A DNA stretch of 39,016 nucleotides from JBKEDC01 sp047972995 (GCA_047972995.1 JBKEBD010000042.1:1-39016), one strand, 5' to 3'; positions 7,602 through 16,433 are shown, numbered from the stretch's first letter. Notes: generated from the letters alone by a model not told the origin. Translations and numbers: made by a program.

Positions 7602-10553
7602 ATGAAGAAGTATTTTGCGTTCTTACTAGCAGTTCTCCTTTGCTCAGAAGCTTTTGCGAACTCGCCGAAATTGAAAATTGATTTAAACTACTCCTCTGTG
7701 GGGCGCGATTATACCGCTACAGGCTACACCGCATGGGAAGTGGGCGAAAATCCAACCATAACAACCGAGGGAATTACTTTCTTGGTAGAGAATGCAAGTG
7801 GGGTAGGTTCGCTTCGCTCAAACTGGTATAAAGATGGTGTTACAGGCGGTGCGCTTTTGCTTGGCGATGGTTTAAAAGTAGATGGTGCAGACACTGCTGG
7901 AGCAAAAATAAAAATGACAATTTCAGGATTGACAGCAGGAACGCATACGCTGCTTGTTTATTTGAACAATGTGGACAACCTAGAAGCACAAGGCGGACCT
8001 TGTCCGATGGATATTTCGGTGGATGGCAACCTTGTGGTAGATAACATTCAGCCTACCATGCGAGCTTTACTTCCTTATGATTCGCAAAAAATTTATTTGC
8101 CTATTGAAGTTACAGCAGGTAAAAAAGTGGAGATCTTGTTTGAAGCCGATGTAGATGCTGGCGGAGGGCTAGCAAATAACAATATTTGTGTAAATGCCGT
8201 AGAATTGAACACGCCAAATGTAGAAGAGCAAGCCAAAACACCCTCTCCAGCCGATGAGTCGAACCATGTGGAAGTGGCAGGAACTGAACTAAACCTTTCT
8301 TGGGTAGCAGCCCCAACTGCCATTTCTCACGATGTATATTTCGGAACTGACAGTGCCGCAGTGGCAAATGGCGAAGGATTGCAAGTAGAGAAACAAACAA
8401 CTACCACCTATAAGGTGTCAAACTTAAACACACATGATACTTATTATTGGCGAGTAGATGAGCGCGACGAAAGCGGATTGGTAACCGAAGGCAACGTGTG
8501 GAGCTTCCGCTTGGCGCAATTAGCATTCCCCGGTGCAGAAGGCTATGGTCGTTTTGCTCGTGGAGGTCGCGGAGGTCGTGTAGTGCACGTTACCAGTTTG
8601 GAAGATGATGTAGATAACCCTACAGAAGGCACATTCCGCTACGCCGTTGAAGTAGAAAAAGGACCTCGCACCATTGTTTTCGATGTGTCGGGATTAATCC
8701 AACTTACAGGTCGCTTGTCATTGAGCGACGACTATATCACCATTGCAGGACAAACAGCCCCGGGCAAAGGTATCACCATTCGCAATGCCCCTTTCGGATT
8801 GAGCGGCGCCGATGATGTTATAGTGCAAAACCTTCGCGTTCGTAGAGGTGGAATTTACGAAAATGCAAACATTAACTGGGGTGGCGATGGCATGGGAATG
8901 TCGGGTTGTAACAACTCAATTGTCGACCACTGTTCAATTAGCTGGACTATCGACGAAGCATTTAGCTCTCGAAACGGAAACAACATTTCATTGCAACGCA
9001 TTCTAATTTCAGAAGCCCTTTGTGTGGCTGGTCACCCAAACTATCCTGAAGGAACGGACCACGGCTATGCAGCAACCATTGGTGGCGATATCGGTAGCTT
9101 TCACCACAACCTTTTGGCTCACAACTCCGGTAGAAACTGGAGTTTAGGAGGTGGATTAAACGGTAGCGGTTATTATGCCGGACGCCTCGACATTCGAAAC
9201 AACGTGGTTTACAACTGGAAAAATCGCGCTACCGATGGCGGTTCAATGGAATTGAACTTTGTGAATAACTACTATAAAGTAGGACCATCAACCACACTTT
9301 TCTATACTCTTTCAATGGAACATGAAGGAACCGGAAAAGGCACTCAACGTGCATACTACGATGGCAACCTGTTGGTTGACAATTCGGGAGCAAGCAAAGC
9401 CGAATCAGATAGCTCTTCAGAAGGAGTGCCCGGTAGAAGATATACCATAAGAAATGGAGCCACAGTAGATTGGGAAACTTGGGTTGATGAACCATTTTTT
9501 AAATCGTATGTAGAAACAGAATCGGCAAAAGCAGCCTATAAAGATGTGCTTTCCGATGTGGGTTGTGTGATGCCGAAAATTGACGACCATGATGTGCGCA
9601 TTATCGATGAAACACGAAGTGGAACATATACTTACAAAGGAAGTGTTTCGGGCAAATTCGGTCTAATCGACAATGAAAAGGATGCCGGTGGTTGGGAAGA
9701 TTACCCCGAAATTCATCGTGCTGAAAATTGGGATACCGATGGCGATGGAATGCCGAATTGGTGGGAAACATATAACAGCCTAAATGTCGACGATGCTACT
9801 GATGCACAAACAATCTTCACCGATGGTTATTCAAATCTGGAGTATTACTTGCAATGGATGAGTGAATTGCACTACCTTGCCGAAGTAGGAGAAGCTGTTG
9901 AGGTGAAACTATCCGATGTTTTTGCTGGATATGTTGATTACTCGCCTTCATATAGCATCGTGTCGAAAAAAGGAGGTGAAGCTTCCATAACATCGGGTGT
10001 GTTGAAGCTAACTGCAACAGGTGAATCGAATGCGCAATACGTAATAAAGGTAACCGATTCGGATGGAGATACTAAAGAACGTATTATAAATGTGTTCTTT
10101 AGTAAAACTTTCGGAACATACACCGTAAATTATCATCTGGGGGTGAGTGGGGCATTGAACCACAACCCAGCAGAACTTGACTATGGCACGATGTTGACAT
10201 TGCTAAATCCCAATGCAAGCGGTTACCGTTTCATGGGATGGTATGCCGATGAAAACTACACACAGCCTGTGAGAGTACTTGATGGTACATCAGATTCATA
10301 TGATTTATGGGCTCGTTGGAAAAAGATAGGTAACTTCTTAGTTTATCCCACGGTGGCATCGCAGTCGCTGAAAATTAGTTCTGAGCTAGCTGCCGAGCGC
10401 ATCCAAATTATAAACATGAGTGGTTCGGTGGTAAAGCAAATACAAACCAATGCCCAAGAAACAGAAGTTAACATTAGCGATTTATTGAGTGGAATGTACG
10501 TATTGCGAAGCCTAGAATCGGGCGAGCAAACAAAATTTGTAGTAAAAAAATAG
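7602..10553 (+). CDS. Secreted multidomain pectate lyase (PL1-type) with T9SS sorting domain
   Basis: 983 residues. Order: signal peptide (1 to about 20, ending SEAFA); beta-sandwich carbohydrate-binding-like domain (about 24-205); fibronectin-III-like domain (about 211-304, with SHDVYFGT and TYYWRVDE); PL1 pectate lyase beta-helix (about 307-700) starting FPGAEGYGRFARGGRGG and containing IVFDVSGLI, DDVIVQNLRVRRGG and IVDHCSISWTIDE; DTDGDGMPNWWE calcium-binding type motif near 710; a further beta domain; an InlB-type repeat (about 838-905) with GYRFMGWYADENYT; and a Por_Secre_tail type T9SS domain (about 906-983). It should be exported through T9SS and cleave polygalacturonate by beta-elimination at or beyond the cell surface. 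It stands alone, with no SusC/D pair or other pectinase beside it, which suggests lateral acquisition. Substrate is inferred from the family. Confidence 0.92.
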   Translation: MKKYFAFLLAVLLCSEAFANSPKLKIDLNYSSVGRDYTATGYTAWEVGENPTITTEGITFLVENASGVGSLRSNWYKDGVTGGALLLGDGLKVDGADTAGAKIKMTISGLTAGTHTLLVYLNNVDNLEAQGGPCPMDISVDGNLVVDNIQPTMRALLPYDSQKIYLPIEVTAGKKVEILFEADVDAGGGLANNNICVNAVELNTPNVEEQAKTPSPADESNHVEVAGTELNLSWVAAPTAISHDVYFGTDSAAVANGEGLQVEKQTTTTYKVSNLNTHDTYYWRVDERDESGLVTEGNVWSFRLAQLAFPGAEGYGRFARGGRGGRVVHVTSLEDDVDNPTEGTFRYAVEVEKGPRTIVFDVSGLIQLTGRLSLSDDYITIAGQTAPGKGITIRNAPFGLSGADDVIVQNLRVRRGGIYENANINWGGDGMGMSGCNNSIVDHCSISWTIDEAFSSRNGNNISLQRILISEALCVAGHPNYPEGTDHGYAATIGGDIGSFHHNLLAHNSGRNWSLGGGLNGSGYYAGRLDIRNNVVYNWKNRATDGGSMELNFVNNYYKVGPSTTLFYTLSMEHEGTGKGTQRAYYDGNLLVDNSGASKAESDSSSEGVPGRRYTIRNGATVDWETWVDEPFFKSYVETESAKAAYKDVLSDVGCVMPKIDDHDVRIIDETRSGTYTYKGSVSGKFGLIDNEKDAGGWEDYPEIHRAENWDTDGDGMPNWWETYNSLNVDDATDAQTIFTDGYSNLEYYLQWMSELHYLAEVGEAVEVKLSDVFAGYVDYSPSYSIVSKKGGEASITSGVLKLTATGESNAQYVIKVTDSDGDTKERIINVFFSKTFGTYTVNYHLGVSGALNHNPAELDYGTMLTLLNPNASGYRFMGWYADENYTQPVRVLDGTSDSYDLWARWKKIGNFLVYPTVASQSLKISSELAAERIQIINMSGSVVKQIQTNAQETEVNISDLLSGMYVLRSLESGEQTKFVVKK

Positions 10554-10562
10554 TGTCCCGTC

Positions 10563-10724
10563 CTGAATATGCTCAGGAGCATGAAGGTTAACAAGTGGCT
10601 ATCGACAAACTTGGCAACCAATTTGATTTATGATGATGACATTCTTATAGAGAAAGATGGTAAGATAGCTCCGAGCATTCAGTTTAGGCAGCTCTTTGGT
10701 GCAGGACTGAGCGTGAATTTCTAG
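10563..10724 (+). pseudogene. C-terminal fragment of a DUF3078-like outer-membrane beta-barrel protein
   Basis: A 53-codon open stretch beginning right after the pectate lyase stop and in the same frame ends with TAG at 10722-10724. It reads SMKVNKWLSTNLATNLIYDD, then KIAPSIQFRQLFGAGLSVNF. The alternating strands and the terminal aromatic F match the last two strands of an outer-membrane barrel; the pattern is that of DUF3078 proteins. No signal peptide or upstream barrel is present, so it is the tail of a gene whose body was lost or replaced, probably when the lyase arrived. A strong terminator follows. The beta-barrel call is firm; DUF3078 is from memory. Confidence 0.65.
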
Positions 10725-10746
10725 TTTAAACAATCGCATTATTTTA

Positions 10747-10792
10747 AAGGCTCATTTGCAATTCATAGCGAATTGCAAGTGAGCCTTCTTTT
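10747..10792 (+). terminator. Strong rho-independent terminator
   Basis: An 18-bp stem: AAGGCTCATTTGCAATTC (10747-10764) pairs with GAATTGCAAGTGAGCCTT (10770-10787), with one G-T wobble, a 5-nt loop and a T-rich tail. It ends transcription from the lyase and the barrel remnant. Confidence 0.85.
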
Positions 10793-11402
10793 TGGGGCAG
10801 TGGATATTTTTCCGTCTGAGCCCATATTTACTTACCAAACCATAGCAAGCCTTAGCAGATTATTCGGGAGGTGGCTGATACCTACAGATTTTTATTTTCT
10901 TGAATGGGTGTGTTTTAATTTCAGTGTTGAGTATATCTTTTGGGCTTGTTTTGTTGGGCGACTACCCTACCTTAACTTTAGGCTTTCTCCCAAAGCATGG
11001 ACTGTTTTAGTGGAGACTAACTTCTGCGTTGACATACGTCTCGCAATTTCAGTCCAAGTTAAAAAAAGATAGCGGAGCAATTTTTCAAGAAGAAAAAGTC
11101 TGATAAAGTACAAAAAAAGGGGGAATAGGCATTAAATGTAACGCCCGCTACTTTCCACAACAAAAATGGACTTCGTCACACCATCTGAATACTTTTTTTA
11201 AACAAAAATTGAACGCATGGGATATGACATCCTTATGCTTTAATCTAGAAAAAAATGGGTTAAAAAGATGAGTTGTTGACTTAATTCTTGTAGCATTTAT
11301 TGTCTTATTTTAGAAAGAACAAATATCAGTTTTTTTAGCCTCAGACCCAAGAATATCCCTTGTGCCTTCTTTTCGGGCTATAATTTGGGAAGAATAGGGC
11401 AT
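10793..11402. other. About 600 bp without a recognisable gene
   Basis: Open stretches exist (for example 10773-11072 on the plus strand), but they have no homology that I recognise and unlikely composition. No inverted or direct repeat stands out. It is probably decayed sequence between the terminator at 10747-10792 and the tRNA operon terminator. Confidence 0.5.
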
Positions 11403-11434
11403 AAAAAAAGCCGTTCATGAAAATGAACGGCTTT
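11403..11434 (-). terminator. Terminator of the tRNA operon
   Basis: The stem AAAGCCGTTCAT (11407-11418) / ATGAACGGCTTT (11423-11434) with loop GAAA has a run of A at 11403-11409, which is a U-tract when read on the minus strand. It lies just downstream of the last tRNA. Confidence 0.88.
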
Positions 11435-11444
11435 AATTTTAGAG

Positions 11445-11517
11445 AGCGAGAGACGGGATTCGAACCCGCGACCCCAACCTTGGCAAGGTTGTGCTCTACC
11501 AACTGAGCTACTCTCGC
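11445..11517 (-). tRNA. tRNA-Gly (anticodon GCC), distal copy
   Basis: 73 nt cloverleaf on the minus strand. Acceptor GCGAGAG pairs with CTCTCGC; D arm GCTC...GAGC; anticodon stem CAACC/GGTTG with loop TTGCCAA, giving GCC; T arm GCGGG-TTCGAAT-CCCGT. Discriminator is T and CCA is not encoded. Its sequence is identical to the copy at 11630-11702. Third and last gene of the tRNA operon. Confidence 0.96.
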
Positions 11518-11524
11518 AAATGAG

Positions 11525-11609
11525 TACCCGGAGCGGGACTTGAACCCGCACGACCGCAATGGTCATTGGATTTTAAGTCCAACGTGTCTACCAATTCCAC
11601 CATCCGGGC
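11525..11609 (-). tRNA. tRNA-Leu (anticodon TAA)
   Basis: 85 nt class II tRNA on the minus strand. Acceptor GCCCGGA pairs with TCCGGGT (first pair G-U); anticodon stem TTGGA/TCCAA with loop CTTAAAA, giving TAA; a long variable arm (TGACCATTGCGGTCG); T loop TTCAAGT; discriminator A. No encoded CCA. It lies between the two identical tRNA-Gly genes. Confidence 0.96.
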
Positions 11610-11629
11610 ATCCTATTTACTAAACTAGG

Positions 11630-11702
11630 AGCGAGAGACGGGATTCGAACCCGCGACCCCAACCTTGGCAAGGTTGTGCTCTACCAACTGAGCTACTCTC
11701 GC
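11630..11702 (-). tRNA. tRNA-Gly (anticodon GCC), promoter-proximal copy
   Basis: Same 73-nt sequence as the copy at 11445-11517, with loop TTGCCAA and discriminator T. First gene of the operon, 45 bp downstream of the -7 element. The exact duplication 185 bp apart suggests a recent tandem copy or gene conversion. Confidence 0.96.
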
Positions 11703-11746
11703 AATTTTACAATGAACGTTGCTTAGATTATTCCTCTTAAGCGATG

Positions 11747-11777
11747 CAAATATAGGGGATTTATTTAATCGTGCAAA
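11747..11777 (-). promoter_or_regulatory. tRNA operon promoter
   Basis: On the minus strand, TTTG (11774-11777) and TATATTTG (11747-11754) are separated by 19 bp, a full match to the Bacteroidota TTTG-N19-TAnnTTTG promoter. The start should fall about 40 bp before the first tRNA. Confidence 0.75.
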
Positions 11778-11847
11778 AAATGCAACGAAAAAAGTGCGTT
11801 TTTTTTCAAAATTAAATCCAAAAGCAGGGCGAAATCGGGCTACAATA

Positions 11848-14352
11848 TTAGAGCTGTACGCATAGGTGAAGGTTCCAATGTGCAGTTTCCCAGTTTTCTA
11901 GGCCATAGTTTACCGATAAATTAAAAATGGCATTGCCTATGCCATAGCCAAACTCCAGATAGTGGTGTGTGCTTTCGCTGCTGAAATAGTGTAGCTGCAC
12001 CGATTCTTGCCATAGCGTGCTATTGAGCAGTGGCAACCGTTTGAGCAGAAGCTTGCTGCATTGCAGTTGGCTGTGCAACGCTACAAAATTTCGTTTGCTG
12101 AACAGCAAATAGTAGGGAGCTGTGTTGAATTGCTGCCATGAAGAACCAAAATCGATGTATTCCGCATTCGATTTGGTGTAATAAAAATCGGGTGTTGCTT
12201 GATTCTGCCCGTGGAATGCACCGGCAATTAGGTTGTAGTTTAATGTTGAGTTTGGGCTCAACTTTAAACGTTGGCGAGCGCCCAACTGCATGAAGGCATA
12301 AGAAGAATCGCTCGATTTGCCCATGGGTATTGCTTGCCGATAGTCGAGCCAAAAGGTGGGGTAGGTGCTCGGTTCGTTGTATTTATACCCTTTGTAAATG
12401 CGGTAATATTGCAGAGGGGTATAGTCTAGTTTTATCCGAAATTGCCAGTTTCTATTGTGGGTAAATTGTTCCGCAGTACCTTCGGGTAAATTGAGCGTGT
12501 TGGCGGTTAGCTCTCGATTGTGCCAATCGATAAGCGACCATGTGTTGTGGTTTTCAACAGCCTGTCGGTTGGAGTAGCGCGATGAAACGTGCAGGTTTAA
12601 TCCATCGATTAAATCGCTGAAAAAGCTCAGTTCAGCAAAATGTTGGTCGTAAAGTTTTTGACTGTTATTTTCAAACACCAGCATGTAGAGCGAATTCAGC
12701 TCGGAACGATAAGCATTTTCGCCTTTAAAATCGGAAGTTTTGCGCCCCAAACTAGCGGTCACGCCTTGTCGTTTTTTACCATTCCAAATGTATTTCGAAT
12801 GAAGTGTGCCGTAGAATTGTTTGCTCGATATGCCATATTCGGTTACTAATGTTGCTGAAACTCTGCTGCCGGTGCTGTCGCGTTTGCTGTAGTTGAATTT
12901 CAGTCCGGGTTTGTAGCCATCAATGGTGTTGAAATTCAGCAATAGGGGAATGGTGTGAAAGTGGCTAGGTATTGCATTTGTGTTGTCGCTTCTTAGTCGA
13001 GGTTTGTAGTTTTCGGCGGCTTTATCTCTAGTGTTGAAACTTTCTTGCTCGGTGCTCGTAAGTGGCACTGGACGAAGCTCATTCCAAAAGGCAGAGTCAT
13101 TGTTTGCCTTGGCTTCAACTAACACATAGGGGTCTTTAATTTCAAGCGATTTGGGCGCTGCTTGCCGATGAACTTCGCGGTCTAATTTTCGGTGAGCTTG
13201 GCGCATTTCTCGATTGCTTTCAACCGTGTTTTCAGAGGTTTTCGTTTTGTTGCCAGGAATACTGTTGGAGGTTGCATTATTTTGTTGTTCAAGAAGTTGG
13301 TGTCTGAGTTGGGCATTGAGTTTCACCCGATAGTTCGATGCCGAAGCCACATAATTGGCCTTGCCCGCAAAGCCCATCAGTCCGCCGTCGATGTTATAAA
13401 TCTGACTGGTTGGCATCCAAACCTTGTTGTCAATTAAGCTGTAAATTTGCTTCATTTCAATTTGGGCAAATGGAACCGAAAACTTCAAGTCGGTGGAATG
13501 TAAGCACCAGCTACCATCAACAATACAAATGCTACCTTCAAACTTATTTTTCCCTTTCACCTTGGGGGTAACCTCAATTTTGTTCACCCATTGCCCTTGG
13601 TCGGAAAACGAGCCAACGAGTTTGAAACGATAGGTAGAAAAAGCGTGTTTATCGAGCGGCGACACAATGCTCACGCGATAATCTTCCACCTTCATTTCCC
13701 AATTTTCATACAGGCTCAAATTCACCAAAGGCATGGTAATATTGTTGAACGATTCATCGAGCACCGAGGTGCGCACGGCTTCCACTTTCTGTGTGATTTT
13801 GTCGGGCTGTTCGAAATGAATTTGGCTAACAGATTCCGAAGAGTAGGTGCGATTCAACTCAATGCCTTCGTTCTTCATTTTCTTCCGAAAGAACAATGGA
13901 ATTTTGTACATATGTCCCGAGCCTTTCAAATAAACACGGCAGCTATATTCGCCCACCTGCTTTCTGAAATAAGGAGACATGGCAATGGCTTGTCGCATGA
14001 TGTAGTAGGCGGGGTCTTCGCCCGAAGCCAGTATCGTTACTTCGGGCAATTGCATGGTTTGCGCCCGAAGATTAATATTTACCTGCGAAAAGTCTTGATT
14101 AATTTGAATGCGTTGTTTCTGCGTTTCATACCCCATATATCGGAACATTACGTCCCAATTTCCAGTGGGTAGTTTCAGTTCATAATTTCCTTCGGCATTC
14201 GATGTAGTACCTTTGTTTAACTCGGGCACAAAAATATTGGCATAAGGAATGGGCTTCCTATTGCTATCGAGAATTTTCCCCCTGATGCCTTGCGCCCAGC
14301 TACCCATGCTAAACAGAAGAAGAAAGCCGAGAAGTAGATGACTTTTATTCAT
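11848..14352 (-). CDS. DUF5686 outer-membrane protein with carboxypeptidase-like regulatory domain
   Basis: 834 residues. The signal peptide (1 to about 21, ending GSWAQ) is followed by a CarboxypepD_reg-like beta-sandwich (about 22-110) of the GKILDSNRKPIPYANIFVP...GTTSNAEGNYELKLP type. The rest (about 115-834) matches DUF5686, beginning ILASGEDPAYYIMRQAIAMS and ending in alternating amphipathic strands (a predicted beta-barrel) with a C-terminal LCVQL. Family members are abundant Bacteroidota outer-membrane proteins of unknown transport or assembly role. It is divergent from the barrel/PCMD pair at 14515-16359. The minus strand carries TACATTTG (rc of 14377-14384) just before the start, a likely -7 element. 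Confidence 0.85.
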   Translation of the reverse strand: MNKSHLLLGFLLLFSMGSWAQGIRGKILDSNRKPIPYANIFVPELNKGTTSNAEGNYELKLPTGNWDVMFRYMGYETQKQRIQINQDFSQVNINLRAQTMQLPEVTILASGEDPAYYIMRQAIAMSPYFRKQVGEYSCRVYLKGSGHMYKIPLFFRKKMKNEGIELNRTYSSESVSQIHFEQPDKITQKVEAVRTSVLDESFNNITMPLVNLSLYENWEMKVEDYRVSIVSPLDKHAFSTYRFKLVGSFSDQGQWVNKIEVTPKVKGKNKFEGSICIVDGSWCLHSTDLKFSVPFAQIEMKQIYSLIDNKVWMPTSQIYNIDGGLMGFAGKANYVASASNYRVKLNAQLRHQLLEQQNNATSNSIPGNKTKTSENTVESNREMRQAHRKLDREVHRQAAPKSLEIKDPYVLVEAKANNDSAFWNELRPVPLTSTEQESFNTRDKAAENYKPRLRSDNTNAIPSHFHTIPLLLNFNTIDGYKPGLKFNYSKRDSTGSRVSATLVTEYGISSKQFYGTLHSKYIWNGKKRQGVTASLGRKTSDFKGENAYRSELNSLYMLVFENNSQKLYDQHFAELSFFSDLIDGLNLHVSSRYSNRQAVENHNTWSLIDWHNRELTANTLNLPEGTAEQFTHNRNWQFRIKLDYTPLQYYRIYKGYKYNEPSTYPTFWLDYRQAIPMGKSSDSSYAFMQLGARQRLKLSPNSTLNYNLIAGAFHGQNQATPDFYYTKSNAEYIDFGSSWQQFNTAPYYLLFSKRNFVALHSQLQCSKLLLKRLPLLNSTLWQESVQLHYFSSESTHHYLEFGYGIGNAIFNLSVNYGLENWETAHWNLHLCVQL

Positions 14353-14376
14353 TTAAGGCGGAAATTAAATATGGTG

Positions 14377-14384
14377 CAAATGTA
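14377..14384 (-). promoter_or_regulatory. Candidate -7 element of the DUF5686 gene
   Basis: CAAATGTA on the plus strand reads TACATTTG on the minus strand, an exact TAnnTTTG, 25 bp before the start codon. No good TTTG partner at the right spacing was found, so it is only half supported. Confidence 0.4.
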
Positions 14385-14432
14385 TTTAAAAAAGCGGACT
14401 AAGCCCGATGTAAGAATTACAAACGAGAATGG

Positions 14433-14461
14433 TTGATAAACAAAACGAACTATTATATTTG
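14433..14461 (+). promoter_or_regulatory. Candidate promoter of the beta-barrel/PCMD operon
   Basis: TATATTTG at 14454-14461 is an exact TAnnTTTG. TTGA at 14433-14436 is a weak -33 with 17-bp spacing. Its position supports translation starting at 14515 rather than at the upstream ATG at 14485, which would leave almost no leader. Confidence 0.5.
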
Positions 14462-14514
14462 CACAATAGATATATTCTATCGATTTGTTTCAAATTAAAT
14501 CTAAAATAAACGAC

Positions 14515-15279
14515 ATGAAAAAACTGTTTTTATTGGTGCTGAGTTTAAGTGTCACGCTCTCCTTGTGGGCGCAGCAAAAGAAAGACGACGACAAGCTTAC
14601 CCCATACGACCTGATGAGTACCTATTATCAGGATGATTTTAACCCCTATAAGAAGGGAAATGTTTACACTGGTTTCGCTTTTTCGCTCACTACGCGCGAC
14701 TTAGAAAATACCGACCGACTTATTTATAACGTCAATGAAGGAGAGCAAAAACAATATGACCTAATTTTTAAAGGAGGCTATTTCATTAGCAATTACAATA
14801 TGTTGGGAGCAGAATTAACCTATGCCCGAACACAGTTTGAGGGGCAAGTGCTGCAAGATAGCGAAAATGTGCTTAAACAACGAGTGAGCAGCTTGGGAAC
14901 GGTTCGCCCTGTTTTATCGACCTATTTCCCACTCACCAAAGACAACCGATTGGCATTTTACAACAAAATGGGCTTGGGCTTGTCTTTTGGAAATGCCTTG
15001 GTGCGCAACACGTTTCAAGATGGAAATATTACGAAAAGCTACGAACAAAACTTTGGATTCTCCATGGGGTTGAGTCCGGGCATTACCTTCTTCCTTATGG
15101 AAAACTTCGCGCTAGAAATTGAATTGGAAAACCTAGTGGGATACAGCTATGAGCGAACCGAAACCACACAGAATGGTACCGAGGTTTCGCGCCAACATTC
15201 CAATAATGTTACATTCGATGTCAATTTGCTTCAAATGCGACTCGGAATTGCCTACTATATTAATCGCTCAAAAAAATAA
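14515..15279 (+). CDS. Small outer-membrane beta-barrel protein
   Basis: 254 residues counted from the ATG at 14515. An in-frame ATG at 14485 exists but would put ten polar residues before an otherwise textbook signal peptide (MKKLFLLVLSLSVTLSLWAQ). The mature part has alternating strands such as NVYTGFAFSLTTRDLEN, YFISNYNMLGAELTYA and FALEIELENLVGYSYER, typical of an 8- to 10-stranded porin-like barrel. It ends MRLGIAYYINRSKK. There is no enzymatic motif and the role is unknown. The PCMD lipoprotein starts 9 bp after its stop, so the two are cotranscribed and may work together at the outer membrane. Confidence 0.8.
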   Translation: MKKLFLLVLSLSVTLSLWAQQKKDDDKLTPYDLMSTYYQDDFNPYKKGNVYTGFAFSLTTRDLENTDRLIYNVNEGEQKQYDLIFKGGYFISNYNMLGAELTYARTQFEGQVLQDSENVLKQRVSSLGTVRPVLSTYFPLTKDNRLAFYNKMGLGLSFGNALVRNTFQDGNITKSYEQNFGFSMGLSPGITFFLMENFALEIELENLVGYSYERTETTQNGTEVSRQHSNNVTFDVNLLQMRLGIAYYINRSKK

Positions 15280-15288
15280 AAACTAAGC

Positions 15289-16359
15289 ATGAAAAAGATA
15301 TTATACATCATATTGTCGAGCTTGGTTATTAGCTCGTGCGTGAAAGAAGATTATTTCGGACTATCAAGCACGGCCAATGTGTTGAACTTACAAGTTGCCA
15401 ACCAAGCAGACCAAGCAGAGATTGACAATGAAACACACCATATTAGTTTGACGATGACCCCGGGGGGAGATATTTCGGAGTCTATTGTGCAAATATTAGA
15501 ACTGTCGTCTTTTACCACTGCCGATAAGCAAGTGGGCGACACCCTAAATCTCAATCAGCAAAACACCATGGTGCTAACTGCCGAAGATGGCACGGTAGTA
15601 AATTGGACTATCGAAGCCAAGTACGCATCGGAAGAACCTCAGTTGGCAAATAGTGATTTCAACCTTTGGTATCAAACCGCAGGCAGTTACTATGAGCCGG
15701 GATCTGATGCCGAAAACACCATTTGGTGCACCGGAAATGCAGGCTCAGCTTTGCTCGGAAAGTATGCCTCTACACCCTATGAAAAAGAGGTGGGCGATTA
15801 TGCCGTACGCTTGGAAACGCTAGACAATGGCCCCTTGTCGACCATGTTTGGAGCGCCTATCTCTGCGGGTTCAATCATAACAGGGGAGTTCAATACCGAA
15901 GATATCGACACCTCAAACCCTCGTGCAGCTATCGACTTTGGGACACTCTTCACAGGGCGACCAAAATCGTTGAACATTACTTACAGCTATGTGCCCGGAG
16001 AGGTGAATAAAAACAAAGCTGGCAGTGTGTTAGATTATGGCGATTCTTGTGATATATATGCTATTTTAGAGGTTCGTTCGGGCGATGAAGTGAAGCGTTT
16101 AGCAACGGCTTGGTTCCGTTCGGGCGATGTGCAAGCAGAAGCCAAAGATATTGAACTAACATTCACCTATGGTGAACTAGATGAGTCGTTCCCCGACTAC
16201 ATGAAACCAACGAATGGACTCTATGTTGATGCCGATTTAGTGGACTATGCCTTGCCTACACATATTATCTTTGTGGCATCATCAAGTTACAATGGCGACA
16301 ATTTTGCCGGAGCAGTGGGCAGTTTGCTTTTTGTTGATGATCTTAAGCTAAATTACTAA
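15289..16359 (+). CDS. PCMD-domain lipoprotein (putative carbohydrate-metabolism domain)
   Basis: 356 residues. Lipoprotein signal with C17 in VISSCVKED; the +2/+3 residues (VKED) are compatible with outer-membrane or surface lipoproteins. An N-terminal Ig-like module (about 25-110, with VVNWTIEA) precedes the PCMD beta-sandwich (about 115-356). That starts LANSDFNLWYQ and contains IWCTGNAG, YAVRLET, FTGRPKSLNITYSY and the end GSLLFVDDLKLNY. PCMD proteins are common in PUL-rich genomes and are thought to bind glycans, without proof. Here it pairs with the barrel gene upstream rather than with SusC/D. Confidence 0.85.
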   Translation: MKKILYIILSSLVISSCVKEDYFGLSSTANVLNLQVANQADQAEIDNETHHISLTMTPGGDISESIVQILELSSFTTADKQVGDTLNLNQQNTMVLTAEDGTVVNWTIEAKYASEEPQLANSDFNLWYQTAGSYYEPGSDAENTIWCTGNAGSALLGKYASTPYEKEVGDYAVRLETLDNGPLSTMFGAPISAGSIITGEFNTEDIDTSNPRAAIDFGTLFTGRPKSLNITYSYVPGEVNKNKAGSVLDYGDSCDIYAILEVRSGDEVKRLATAWFRSGDVQAEAKDIELTFTYGELDESFPDYMKPTNGLYVDADLVDYALPTHIIFVASSSYNGDNFAGAVGSLLFVDDLKLNY

Positions 16360-16403
16360 AACAGCGTGCTTCAAATTTTTAACTATACACACTCTAAATA
16401 GAA

Positions 16404-16433
16404 GAGGGTATCCAAAAAGTTTTGGATGCCCTC
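16404..16433. terminator. Bidirectional terminator between the PCMD gene and mpl
   Basis: GAGGGTATCCAAAA (16404-16417) pairs with TTTTGGATGCCCTC (16420-16433), with one wobble. It lies between convergent genes and can serve both strands, although the T-tracts are short. Confidence 0.65.

Noticed and set aside
10773..11072. 99-codon plus-strand frame
   Set aside because: It begins inside a terminator, with unusual composition and no family signal.
13591..14172. 193-codon frame opposite the DUF5686 gene
   Set aside because: The His/Phe-rich composition is the typical mirror of a real coding strand; the minus-strand gene is convincing.
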